Positions 43,601-52,271 of a stretch of 64,000 bases of DNA are shown here, piece by piece. Origin of the DNA: Catenovulum sediminis. Lineage in GTDB: Bacteria > Pseudomonadota > Gammaproteobacteria > Enterobacterales > Alteromonadaceae. The notes beneath the pieces were generated by a model. That model was not told where the DNA came from, did not search any database, and saw only the letters and a program-made list of their open reading frames with translations. The first letter of the stretch is position 1. Every line of letters begins with the position of its first letter. The translations under genes were made by a program, and so were the position numbers. The stretch lies in assembly GCF_040270295.1 (NCBI RefSeq), contig NZ_JBELOE010000239.1. One strand, given 5' to 3'.

Positions 43601-44980
43601 GTGAAACCTTTGATAAAAATTACCGCTACTACATTTTTTATTTTTACTTTGTTAGCTTGCAGTGAAAAAAACCAGCAATCCCACTTAAATTTAGACGAAA
43701 TTGATTCAGATAAAAATGCTGCGCAATTTTGGCAACCCGCTAAAGTTAAAATAAAAAAGCAGAGTAATAAATACCAATTGTATGTAAATAACAAGCCATA
43801 CGAAATTAAAGGTGCTGGCATAGGCTCAAGCAATGAAATGTATTTTAAAACCTTAGCTCAAGCAGGTGGCAACACATTTAGAACGTGGAATACAGATGAT
43901 ATTGAAAAGCAGCTGAAATATGCGGAAAAATATAATTTAATGATGCTGGTTGGTCTGGATATCGAAAAAGAGTTACATGGTTTTGATTACAATAACGAAA
44001 AAGCGGTAAAAGCCCAATTTGAAAAAGTTACAACAATCATAGATAAATATAAAAACCATCCGAATATCCTCGCTTGGGTCGCGGGCAACGAGCTAAACTT
44101 ATTGATTGAAGAAGACGGCTCTATGGGCCATGTAAACCCTAAAGTCTATCAGGCAGTCAGTGATATTATCGATTACATTCATGCCGTTGATCAAAATCAC
44201 CCGGTTACCTACACTTTTGCCGGCGTTGAACCTTCTCACATTCATACTGCACTTAAATACACACCTCAAGTAGATTTCATTTCGGTACAGGTATACCAGG
44301 ATTTGCAAAAGATGCCTGAACTTATTAACGCGATTAAAGTTGATAAGCCTTACATGATCACTGAGTATGGAGCGGTCGGTCATTGGGAAATGCCATCAAC
44401 TGAATGGGGAAGAGAAATAGAGCAACCCAGTGGACCTAAAGCAAGCGGTTTAGCACAGCGTATAAAATTGGGTATAACACAAGAAAACAGTGGTCTGCAA
44501 ATAGGCTCATTTGTGTTTTTATGGGGACAAAAACAAGAACGCACGCCTACCTGGTATGGTCTGTTTAATAAAGATGGGTCAGCTACTGCGCGTGTAGATG
44601 AAATGACCTTATATTGGGCAGGTGAATACCCAGACAATCGCGCACCACTTGTAAAATCCATCACCCTGAACGGTTTGTCTGCTGGTGACAGCGTCTATTT
44701 ATCTACTGAAGACACATATACGGCAAAAATTGAGGTTGAAGATCCAAATGGTGACGAGCTGCAGTATAAATGGGTTCTACAAAAAGAAGTGGACGTGCGC
44801 AGTCAAGGTGGTGCGTTTGAGCAAGAGCCTGAAACCTTAAAGTTGGATATAAGGGCAAATAAAGGCAATGAGATTCAATTTAAAACGCCGGCTGAAAAAG
44901 GTGACTACCGACTCTACGCATACGTGTATGATGGACGCGGTAAAGTTGGAAACGCCAACTTTCCGTTTTACGTAAAATAA
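43601..44980 (+). CDS. Lipoprotein glycoside hydrolase, TIM barrel (GH2/GH5-like clan A)
   Basis: 459 residues from a GTG, with AGAGGA 6 bases upstream. A lipoprotein signal peptide ends at TLLAC (Cys20), so it is anchored in the outer or inner membrane. The barrel (about 60-345) has the clan-A pair: acid/base Glu164 in WVAGNELN and nucleophile Glu255 in YMITEYGAVGHWE. RTWNTDD and FLWGQKQ are also typical. A C-terminal Ig-like domain (about 355-459) follows. The substrate is unknown; the neighbouring convergent sulfatase suggests a sulfated algal polysaccharide. I cannot assign it to a single GH family by eye. Confidence 0.78.
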   Translation: MKPLIKITATTFFIFTLLACSEKNQQSHLNLDEIDSDKNAAQFWQPAKVKIKKQSNKYQLYVNNKPYEIKGAGIGSSNEMYFKTLAQAGGNTFRTWNTDDIEKQLKYAEKYNLMMLVGLDIEKELHGFDYNNEKAVKAQFEKVTTIIDKYKNHPNILAWVAGNELNLLIEEDGSMGHVNPKVYQAVSDIIDYIHAVDQNHPVTYTFAGVEPSHIHTALKYTPQVDFISVQVYQDLQKMPELINAIKVDKPYMITEYGAVGHWEMPSTEWGREIEQPSGPKASGLAQRIKLGITQENSGLQIGSFVFLWGQKQERTPTWYGLFNKDGSATARVDEMTLYWAGEYPDNRAPLVKSITLNGLSAGDSVYLSTEDTYTAKIEVEDPNGDELQYKWVLQKEVDVRSQGGAFEQEPETLKLDIRANKGNEIQFKTPAEKGDYRLYAYVYDGRGKVGNANFPFYVK

Positions 44981-45017
44981 AAGTTTTTCTAATAGCTTGG
45001 TCTATTAATTGGTAAAC

Positions 45018-45045
45018 CCGCTTATTAGCAACAGATAATAAGCGG
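45018..45045. terminator. Hairpin between the convergent glycosidase and sulfatase genes
   Basis: Perfect 10-bp stem CCGCTTATTA (45018-45027) with TAATAAGCGG (45036-45045) and an 8-base loop, without a T-tract on either strand. Position between convergent genes suggests it serves both ends. Confidence 0.5.
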
Positions 45046-45082
45046 TGCTTCAAAAGGTAGCTCCAGCCGAAAAAATTTTAGC

Positions 45083-46738
45083 TTATTTGATGACCGGGTC
45101 ATGTTCCGTATGATAAATATCATACTTAGGTAAAACAGATTTCAATTTATCACGCTCAGATCGGTGAGCTTCGGAGACTGCAGACCAGTCCATTATTTTG
45201 CTGAAACTATCTAAATCATCAGGCATTTGGCTTACGTCCCACCAAACATCATCACCATCTTTCATGACTTTATGACCACGTATTAATGTTAAATCTTTTT
45301 TGTAAGCATAAATCCAATCTCTGTGTTTGTTTTTATTGGTCGTCAGATATGGCCATAAAGACACACCATCCACTGGATAATCATTCGGTATATTAACACC
45401 CGTTATATCAGCCAATGTTGGCATTATGTCGGCAATTGACGCAATAATAGGCTGTTTACCTTGTTTCGTCATTTTTGCACCCGGAGCATAAATAACCAGC
45501 GGAACATGGGTACCCCGCTGCTTATGATGGACGTGTTTACCATACCCACTTGTTCCGTTGTCGGCGGTGAAAATTAAAATGGTATCATTTTCAATGCCCA
45601 TTTCTTTGAGTTTATTTAGGTACTGCCAAATTTGATAGTCAAGGTATTCAATATGCGTATCAATGCCGCTTTCTGTTACGCTACCGTTTAGCTCGTAGTT
45701 TCCTTTAGAGCCGGTGATATTAGGTTCAGTCCTATGATACTGCTTACCATCCCATTTTATTTTTGGTGTGCCTGGCCATTTATCTTTAGATTCAGGGTTT
45801 AAATAGTCAAATGCATCGTGTCCTAAATGTGTTGTGTGATAAACAAAAAATGGTGTATTGGCTTTATGTTGTCGTTCCATAAAGTCGAAAATAAAATCCA
45901 GCTCGATATCTGGCCCATAACTGTTTACACCAAAGTTTTTAATGCTTTCTTTGGTATTCGGCCAATACTCTAAACTGCTTTTTGCGTTAGGATGATTCAT
46001 CAATTGTACGTTAGGCATCCAGTACCAAGGCTGCTGCACATAACCCCACTCTTTCAATGCATCACCTGAATCATTGTTATATAGAACACGTTTACCATTA
46101 ATTTTTTTCGCCAACACACCAAAACTGGTATGCGGCGATAACTCAGGGTAATTGATACCGGGTGTAAATACCCCTTCATCGAATCCATACGGAGCATGAT
46201 CAGTAGAATGCCCCATTTGCGTTTTCCCGACCCAAATACTTTTATAGCCGGCCTTTTTTGCTATGTGTCCAATTTGTAGAGGAGAAGTTTCGTATAAACG
46301 GACAGAGCGCATTTTATTGCCCTCTTTTATCTGCCCATAATCTTTATTGTGCCACCATTTATGCTCTGACGCATATTGACCCGTCATCATCATCGCACGA
46401 CTGGGCGAACAGACGGTTGCGGCCCAAGTATTTTGAACATAGATGCCCTGCTCTGCAATCTGATTTAAGACAGGCGTTTTTGCCAGCTTGTCAGGATCAT
46501 TAACTGTCTCCCCTCTAAAACCAGACCATTTAGATGATTTATATATTTCAAATTCACGCGCACTGATATCATCAGCAAAAATCAAAATCACATTTGGTTT
46601 GTTGATTTGTGATGCTGATTGTCCTCTAACTGCCGCGTTTTCAACCTTAGTTTGGCTAGTACATGCAACCAAATAGCCGATTGCCGAACTCGCCAGTAAA
46701 ACCAATGAATACTTGTATACCCCATTCAAAAACCGCAT
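45083..46738 (-). CDS. Type I sulfatase, lipoprotein, Cys-type active site
   Basis: 551 residues. The signal peptide ends at the lipobox YLVAC (Cys26). The active-site signature CSPSR (110-114) in TVCSPSRAMMMTGQY needs conversion of Cys110 to formylglycine by a sulfatase-maturing enzyme. Metal ligands include Asp56-Asp57 (IFADDIS) and the Asp-Asn in TADNGTSGYG; His in HHKQRGTHVPLV. Belongs to the S1 family of arylsulfatases acting on polysaccharide or small sulfate esters; the subfamily is not clear by eye. Convergent with the glycosidase. A maturase gene is not in the window. Confidence 0.92.
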   Translation of the reverse strand: MRFLNGVYKYSLVLLASSAIGYLVACTSQTKVENAAVRGQSASQINKPNVILIFADDISAREFEIYKSSKWSGFRGETVNDPDKLAKTPVLNQIAEQGIYVQNTWAATVCSPSRAMMMTGQYASEHKWWHNKDYGQIKEGNKMRSVRLYETSPLQIGHIAKKAGYKSIWVGKTQMGHSTDHAPYGFDEGVFTPGINYPELSPHTSFGVLAKKINGKRVLYNNDSGDALKEWGYVQQPWYWMPNVQLMNHPNAKSSLEYWPNTKESIKNFGVNSYGPDIELDFIFDFMERQHKANTPFFVYHTTHLGHDAFDYLNPESKDKWPGTPKIKWDGKQYHRTEPNITGSKGNYELNGSVTESGIDTHIEYLDYQIWQYLNKLKEMGIENDTILIFTADNGTSGYGKHVHHKQRGTHVPLVIYAPGAKMTKQGKQPIIASIADIMPTLADITGVNIPNDYPVDGVSLWPYLTTNKNKHRDWIYAYKKDLTLIRGHKVMKDGDDVWWDVSQMPDDLDSFSKIMDWSAVSEAHRSERDKLKSVLPKYDIYHTEHDPVIK

Positions 46739-46849
46739 AAATAAATTTCACACTTAAATTACAATATTCACATACTAATCATTATTAAGTCATAGTCAAC
46801 AATACACATCGTAAATTAATTGTAACTGTGACGGTAATTGTGCAAGCAT

Positions 46850-47404
46850 TTATGCCTTAGTGGGGATGATTCTACTCGCTGTTTTGTTGCGTTTTTTAAT
46901 TCGACTAAGTGCTACTGGCGTTATGCCTAAGTAGCTCGCGAGCTTAGTTTGCGACACGGTTTCCAGTAAAATTGGATTGGTATTTTTAATTTCTGCATAT
47001 CTCTCTTCTGCACTCAGACATAAAAACTCGTATTCCCTTCGTTCTTTTTTCATAGCTAAATCAAGCAATGAGGCCACTAAACAGTTAGACAGTTGTAAAT
47101 CTTGTTTTGCGTATCGAGAAACCTGATCAAAAGATATTTTTTGTAGCACACTGTTGTCCAGACAAATCAAACTAAAAGAACACGCATTTTTACAATGGAT
47201 CGCCGCTAAACTGGCAATAATATTATTTGGCAACAAGAAAGACTTTATCGATTCTTTGCCAGCTTTTGAAGTGTAATAAGCCATCAATAAACCGGACTGA
47301 ATAAAATACAACGAATTGTCAAAGTCTCCTTGTATAAATACATGCTCACCTTTTTGCCGCTCAACTCTTATACCGCTTTGTTTAAATAAGTCATTAAAAT
47401 CCAT
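46850..47404 (-). CDS. Crp/Fnr-like transcriptional regulator
   Basis: 184 residues: a cyclic-nucleotide-binding-like beta-roll (about 15-115, with GEHVFIQGDFDNSLYFIQSGLLMAYY) and a helix-turn-helix end (LETVSQTKLASYLGITPVALSRIKKR). It lacks the Cys cluster of Fnr and the classic cAMP-contact Arg-Ser pair is not obvious, so the ligand is unknown. The HTH end is short. It is divergent from the SDR gene, with 79 bases between them, and a palindrome lies at its start (see 47409-47424), so it may control the SDR/DUF2141/VTT genes. Confidence 0.85.
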   Translation of the reverse strand: MDFNDLFKQSGIRVERQKGEHVFIQGDFDNSLYFIQSGLLMAYYTSKAGKESIKSFLLPNNIIASLAAIHCKNACSFSLICLDNSVLQKISFDQVSRYAKQDLQLSNCLVASLLDLAMKKERREYEFLCLSAEERYAEIKNTNPILLETVSQTKLASYLGITPVALSRIKKRNKTASRIIPTKA

Positions 47405-47408
47405 AAAT

Positions 47409-47424
47409 ATTAACCTCGGTTAAT
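47409..47424. promoter_or_regulatory. Palindrome covering the ribosome binding site of the Crp-like gene
   Basis: ATTAACC-TC-GGTTAAT is a perfect 7-bp inverted repeat whose minus-strand copy contains the GAGG ribosome-binding sequence, 9 bases before the ATG. It may be an operator for this or another regulator, or an RNA hairpin that hides the site. Confidence 0.5.
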
Positions 47425-47483
47425 GATTGACTCAGAATATCACTCTAGCATGTCATTAATTTAAGCCTAGAGGAAGCCGCAAA

Positions 47484-48215
47484 ATGCAGCTAGAGCAATG
47501 CAGGATTGTTATCACAGGTGGAACATCAGGAATTGGATATGAGTTGGTTAAAAACCTATACCAGACAAACCAAGTCATCGTTATCGGGAGAAATGAAAAG
47601 AAACTTCAACGATTAAAACAGCAATTTAAAAACATAGCGTGCTATCAAACCGATCTCTCGAAACGAAATGAAGTAGAAACAGTTGCCAATCGTATTAAAC
47701 AGCAATTTGGTGTAATCGACCTGTTGATAAACAATGCTGCGGTTCAATACACACCTACCTTTATGGATAACCAATTCAACTGTCAAAGTATCTATAACGA
47801 GATTGAAGTGAATTTTACCAGCGTATGTGTTTTAACCTACCTGTTGTTACCAACTTTATTACATGAGCGACCGGCTGCAATCGTGAATATTAATTCAGCG
47901 TTGGCGTTGGCGCCCAAAACTACTTCCTCAATATATTGCGCATCCAAAGGCGCTTTGAATATTTTCAGCCAATCACTGCGCTATCAATTGGAAGCGACAA
48001 ATATAACTGTACTGCAAGCATTCTTACCTTTGGTAGATACCCCAATGACGGCAGGACGTGGACATCAGAAAATGCCCGTCCAGAGCGCTGCAAAAATGAT
48101 TTTAAAAGGCATTGAAAAAGGAGTCTTAGAAAATGACCTAGACAAAGTTAAATGGTTCAGGCTGTTGCTTCGCATGAGTCCAACTATCGCCCGTAACATT
48201 ATGAAAAAATATTAA
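47484..48215 (+). CDS. Short-chain dehydrogenase/reductase
   Basis: 243 residues, an SDR with the NAD(P) motif TGGTSGIG (11-18), the INNAA motif, the catalytic Ser (INSALALAP), and the YCASK Tyr-Lys pair (about 152-156). The GRNEKK motif after the second strand indicates NADP preference. The C-terminal region resembles the DltE-like SDR group. AGAGGA precedes the ATG by 9 bases. First of three plus-strand genes with a DUF2141 and a VTT-domain protein. Substrate unknown. Confidence 0.88.
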   Translation: MQLEQCRIVITGGTSGIGYELVKNLYQTNQVIVIGRNEKKLQRLKQQFKNIACYQTDLSKRNEVETVANRIKQQFGVIDLLINNAAVQYTPTFMDNQFNCQSIYNEIEVNFTSVCVLTYLLLPTLLHERPAAIVNINSALALAPKTTSSIYCASKGALNIFSQSLRYQLEATNITVLQAFLPLVDTPMTAGRGHQKMPVQSAAKMILKGIEKGVLENDLDKVKWFRLLLRMSPTIARNIMKKY

Positions 48216-48229
48216 TTAGGAGAGCCCAT

Positions 48230-48664
48230 ATGAAATACAGATTTAAAATTTTGATAGCCGTGCTTTTCGCTGCTTGCAGTAGCCTGTCAGCCAAAACATT
48301 AAACATTAAAATAAGCGATATTGACATTAACCGAGGGGGCGCCATTGTCGTAATGATTTTTACCGGTGATGGCTTCCCAACGCAACATAAGCAAGCAAAC
48401 TACATACAAGCTAAAAGCGCGTTACAAAGCACATTGAATTTTCAATTTGACGTCGATGTGAAAGAGTTAGCGATTAAAGTTCTTCATGATGAAAACAGTG
48501 ACAATAAAGTCAATAAAAACTGGACAGGCATTTATCCAAGAGAAGGTCTCGGTTTTTCCAATAATCAGACATTAGGCATAACGGGCCCGCCTAATTACCA
48601 AGATTCTAAGTTATCAGCAAATCAACTAGAGAATGATATCAACATTAACTTGATATATCCGTAA
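48230..48664 (+). CDS. DUF2141 domain exported protein
   Basis: 144 residues. An N-terminal signal peptide (about 1-21, ending in LSA before KTLN) is visible; a Cys inside it (AAC) resembles a lipobox only weakly, so a soluble periplasmic form is more likely. The ISDIDINRGGAIVVMIF and LHDENSDNKVNKNW stretches are typical of DUF2141, a beta-sandwich family of unknown role. A strong AGGAGA site lies 6 bases before the ATG. Between the SDR (14 bases) and VTT genes. Confidence 0.8.
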   Translation: MKYRFKILIAVLFAACSSLSAKTLNIKISDIDINRGGAIVVMIFTGDGFPTQHKQANYIQAKSALQSTLNFQFDVDVKELAIKVLHDENSDNKVNKNWTGIYPREGLGFSNNQTLGITGPPNYQDSKLSANQLENDININLIYP

Positions 48665-48690
48665 AGGAGCTATAAATAGGAGCTATAAAT
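48665..48690 (+). repeat. 13-bp tandem duplication containing a ribosome binding site
   Basis: AGGAGCTATAAAT occurs twice in direct succession between the DUF2141 stop and the VTT-domain start, duplicating the AGGAG ribosome-binding core. The second copy is 6 bases before the ATG and is the active one; the first has no start codon behind it. Confidence 0.85.
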
Positions 48691-49345
48691 GAAAGCGTTG
48701 TTTAAAATAATCTTTATTATGGCCGCGTGTTTCGCCGCAACATTTTTGCTGGTTAAGTTCACGGGCGTTTTAACCATCACGCAAATAGAAAGTTGGTTAA
48801 TACAAGCTAAAACTTTGTCCCCAATTTATGTCAGCACCATTGTTATTTTACTGCTATTTGCCGATTTATTTATTGCCGTGCCGACACTCACTATCACTAT
48901 CTTAAGTGGTTATTTTTTGGGTTATACTTACGGTGTCATGGCGGCGATCACGGGTGTCACGTTAGCTGGGATCGTCGGTTATTTATTGAGCAAGCGTTAT
49001 GGCTCAAGTATCCTGCAATATATCGTTGCGGACGAAGAAAAACGCAACGAAGCTGTATACTTGTTCCATCAACATGGTTTTGCAATGATTTTACTCTCTC
49101 GGGCAATGCCTATTTTACCGGAAGTTTCTACGTGCCTCGCGGGAATGACACAAATGAAATTTCGTAAATTTATCACTGCATGGTTATTAAGCGCGTTACC
49201 CTATATATCAATCGCGGTTTATGCAGGCTCAGTAAGCACACTTGAAAATCCTAAACCGGCAATTTTTACAGCCATCGCGCTCTCTTTAATACTTTGGTTT
49301 TCGTGGTTTATTTATCATCAAGTTAAAAAAAAGCCAGTGACATAA
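48689..49345 (+). CDS. VTT-domain membrane protein (TVP38/DedA superfamily)
   Basis: 218 residues with several membrane segments (about 5-22, 45-65, 68-100, 155-175, 185-208) and the VTT-domain stretch VTLAGIVGYLLSKRYGSSIL with LLSRAMPILPEVSTCLAGMTQMKFRKF. The superfamily contains lipid scramblases and undecaprenyl-phosphate flippases (family knowledge); the exact role here is not known. Third gene after the SDR and DUF2141 genes. A terminator stem begins inside its last codons. Confidence 0.85.
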   Translation: MKALFKIIFIMAACFAATFLLVKFTGVLTITQIESWLIQAKTLSPIYVSTIVILLLFADLFIAVPTLTITILSGYFLGYTYGVMAAITGVTLAGIVGYLLSKRYGSSILQYIVADEEKRNEAVYLFHQHGFAMILLSRAMPILPEVSTCLAGMTQMKFRKFITAWLLSALPYISIAVYAGSVSTLENPKPAIFTAIALSLILWFSWFIYHQVKKKPVT

Positions 49346-49358
49346 TGCACTGGCTTTT
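49329..49358. terminator. Terminator between the VTT gene and topA
   Basis: 11-bp perfect stem AAAAGCCAGTG (49329-49339) with CACTGGCTTTT (49348-49358), partly inside the end of the VTT gene, with a TTTTATTAT on the plus strand and A/T runs on both sides. Confidence 0.75.
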
Positions 49359-49447
49359 ATTATCTGAGAATTTTTTAATCTAAGTAGCTATGGTCTGTTG
49401 ATCTTTCGGAAACAATTTTTGTACCCAAAAGGTCAACAGATTCAAAG

Positions 49448-52078
49448 CTATTTTGCTTTTTTTAGTTTAGACGCATCTTCAACCCATTTACCATCAATAT
49501 AATGCGCAATCCATCCTGAGGCTTTACCGTCCATTTCGGAGGCGACATATTGCTCTTTGTTTTTCCGGCTAAATTTAATAATTGCCGGATTGCCGTGCGG
49601 GTCTTTTTCAGGTGCATCAGCTAGGTATTTAAATTTGTCGTGTAATCTATCTTTAAAACGTTTCAATTCGTTTACCTTAGGTGCTCTGGTTTCCCTTGAT
49701 TTAGGGAAATTATGCGCTGCTAAAAAGATACCTGAAGCGCCATCTCTTAAAACAAAATAAGCATCAGACTTTTCACACTCTAATTCGGGTAGCGGAATTG
49801 GATCTTCTTTTGGTGGCGCAGGCTGGCCATTTCTTAACAATTTACGCGTGTTTTTACATTCTTCTGCCGTACAGCCGAAATATTTACCAAAACGCCCATT
49901 TTTGAGCTGCATTTCTGCGCCACATTTATCACATTCAATAACAGGTCCGTCATATCCTTTTATTTTAAACTGACCTTTTTCAATTTCGTAGCCATCACAA
50001 CTTGGATTATTACCGCAAACGTGCAGTTTTCGCTCAGTGTCAATTAAGTAGCTATCCATCGCTGTACCGCATTTTTGACAACGACGTTTGGCACGCAACG
50101 CATTGGTTTCAGCCTCTTCATCATTGGCATCCACCGCTTCTTCACCCGAAGTTAAATTCATGGTTTTGGTGCAACGCTCTTTTGGTGGCAAAGCGTAACC
50201 AGAACAACCTAAAAACACACCGGTGGACGCAGTTCTGATCGTCATATGGCGGCCACACTCAGGGCAATCAATATCAACCGGTATCGGTTGATTGGGTTTC
50301 ATGCCGCCCTCATCCGGATCTTTTTCAGCCAGCTCTAATTTCTGTTTAAAGCCGTCGTAAAACTGATCTAATACCGCATGCCAACGTAAATCACCGTTAG
50401 CAATATCATCCAGATGCTTTTCCATATTCGCGGTAAAATCAAAACTCATCAAATCGTTAAAATTATCCAACAATCGACCGGTTACGATTTCACCCATTTT
50501 TTCGGCATAAAAACGCTTATTTTCAAGCCTGACGTAGCCCCGATCTTGAATGGTACTTATGATGGCTGCATACGTTGATGGCCGGCCAATTCCTCGTTTT
50601 TCAAGTTCTTTAACCAATGCAGCTTCGCTGTAACGGGCAGGTGGCTTGGTAAAGTTTTGTTTAGGGTCTAGCTTAATTAATTTAAGGGTATCGCCCACCG
50701 AAACTTCGGGCAACAATTGATCTTCCTGACCTTTTTTACCTGCTGGCGGCTGAATACGCGTCCACCCGTCAAAAACCAAGACGCGGCCTTTCGCCCGCAA
50801 TTCATAATCATTCGCTTTTACCGTGATAGTACTGGCTTTATATTTAGCAGGCGTCATTTGACAGGCGACAAACTGTCGCCAAATTAAATCATATAATCGC
50901 TTAGCATCCGCTTCAACGCCATCTAAACTATCGGCTGTCACAGTTACCACTGATGGGCGAATTGCCTCGTGCGCTTCTTGTGCATTGTCTTTACTACCAT
51001 ATTTAACCGGTGCATCAGGTAAGTATTTTTCGCCCAGTTCAGATTCTATATACTGGCGGCAAGCATCTACAGCTTCTGCACTTAGATTGGTCGAGTCGGT
51101 ACGCATATAAGTAATATGGCCCGCCTCATACAAGCGCTGCGCGAGCATCATGGTCTTTTTAACGCCAAACCCTAAACGGGTACTGGCAGACTGCTGCAAA
51201 GTTGATGTAATAAAAGGCGCGCTCGCTTTGCTGGAAGTAGGCCTTGTTTCACAGTCGCTTACCACAAAGTCAGCCTGTTTCATTTCGGCTAACGCTTTGT
51301 CTGTCTCTGTTTTATTCGTTGGCCTAAATGTTTTGCCGAGATGTTTATTAACATCTAATTTTAGAGCGGTTGCATCAGACGTTTGCGTATCCGCTTTAAC
51401 TTCCCAATATTCTTCAGGTACAAACGCTTTTATATCATGCTCTCTGTCAACAACTAAGCGCACTGCCACAGATTGCACCCGACCTGCAGAGAGGCCTCGG
51501 GCGATTTTTTTCCACAACAGTGGAGAAACCATAAAACCAACAACACGATCTAAAAAACGTCTAGCCTGCTGCGCATTAACCCTGTCTATGTTTAAATCAT
51601 CAGGTGTTGAAAACGCCGCTTGAATTGCCTTTTTGGTAATTTCGTTAAAAACAACGCGTTTATATTTTGTATCTTCGCCGCCAATGACTTCACGCAGGTG
51701 CCAAGCAATCGCCTCTCCTTCTCTATCCAAATCCGTTGCGAGATAAACAGTATCTGCTTTTTCGGCCAGCTTTTGCAGCTCAGCAACGACTTTTTCTTTA
51801 CCGGGCAATATTTCGTATTCAGCCTGCCAGTTATGCTCAGGATCAACCCCCATACGGGCGACAAGTGCAGCTTTTTCTTTTTGTTTTTTATAAGCGGCTT
51901 TTTCTTCTGGTGTCATATTTTTAGTAACACCCGGTTTACTCGCTGTTTTCCCTTTGGAGGAAGTTGGTAAATCGCGAATATGACCAACGCTCGATTTTAC
52001 TACATAATCTTTACCAAGATACTTATTGATCGTTTTGGCCTTGGCTGGAGATTCTACAATTACAAGTGATTTTCCCAT
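49448..52078 (-). CDS. topA: DNA topoisomerase I
   Basis: Relaxes negative supercoils. 876 residues, similar to E. coli TopA (865). N-terminal Toprim acidic triad in TDLDREGEA (Asp116, Asp118, Glu120) and active-site Tyr324 in TYMRTDST. Three zinc-ribbon repeats at the C-terminal end (CPECGRHM, CQKCGTAM, CDKCGAEM) and a further C-terminal domain follow. VIVESPAKAKTINKYLG is the standard start. Convergent with the VTT gene, with a hairpin between. Confidence 0.98.
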   Translation of the reverse strand: MGKSLVIVESPAKAKTINKYLGKDYVVKSSVGHIRDLPTSSKGKTASKPGVTKNMTPEEKAAYKKQKEKAALVARMGVDPEHNWQAEYEILPGKEKVVAELQKLAEKADTVYLATDLDREGEAIAWHLREVIGGEDTKYKRVVFNEITKKAIQAAFSTPDDLNIDRVNAQQARRFLDRVVGFMVSPLLWKKIARGLSAGRVQSVAVRLVVDREHDIKAFVPEEYWEVKADTQTSDATALKLDVNKHLGKTFRPTNKTETDKALAEMKQADFVVSDCETRPTSSKASAPFITSTLQQSASTRLGFGVKKTMMLAQRLYEAGHITYMRTDSTNLSAEAVDACRQYIESELGEKYLPDAPVKYGSKDNAQEAHEAIRPSVVTVTADSLDGVEADAKRLYDLIWRQFVACQMTPAKYKASTITVKANDYELRAKGRVLVFDGWTRIQPPAGKKGQEDQLLPEVSVGDTLKLIKLDPKQNFTKPPARYSEAALVKELEKRGIGRPSTYAAIISTIQDRGYVRLENKRFYAEKMGEIVTGRLLDNFNDLMSFDFTANMEKHLDDIANGDLRWHAVLDQFYDGFKQKLELAEKDPDEGGMKPNQPIPVDIDCPECGRHMTIRTASTGVFLGCSGYALPPKERCTKTMNLTSGEEAVDANDEEAETNALRAKRRCQKCGTAMDSYLIDTERKLHVCGNNPSCDGYEIEKGQFKIKGYDGPVIECDKCGAEMQLKNGRFGKYFGCTAEECKNTRKLLRNGQPAPPKEDPIPLPELECEKSDAYFVLRDGASGIFLAAHNFPKSRETRAPKVNELKRFKDRLHDKFKYLADAPEKDPHGNPAIIKFSRKNKEQYVASEMDGKASGWIAHYIDGKWVEDASKLKKAK

Positions 52079-52271
52079 TAGATATCAGTAACTATTCGTT
52101 GTTTTTTAAGGATTGCCACATTATGTAGCACGATTTCTTTTTAGGTATATCGACAAAATGGCGCAGTAGCAAGTAATTTTATCGACAATTTGTTTATCGC
52201 CGCTCAATTGAACGCTTTTTCAACTATAATCGTGACTATAGTGCTTTTTTTTGATTTTAAAAGGGCGCGGT

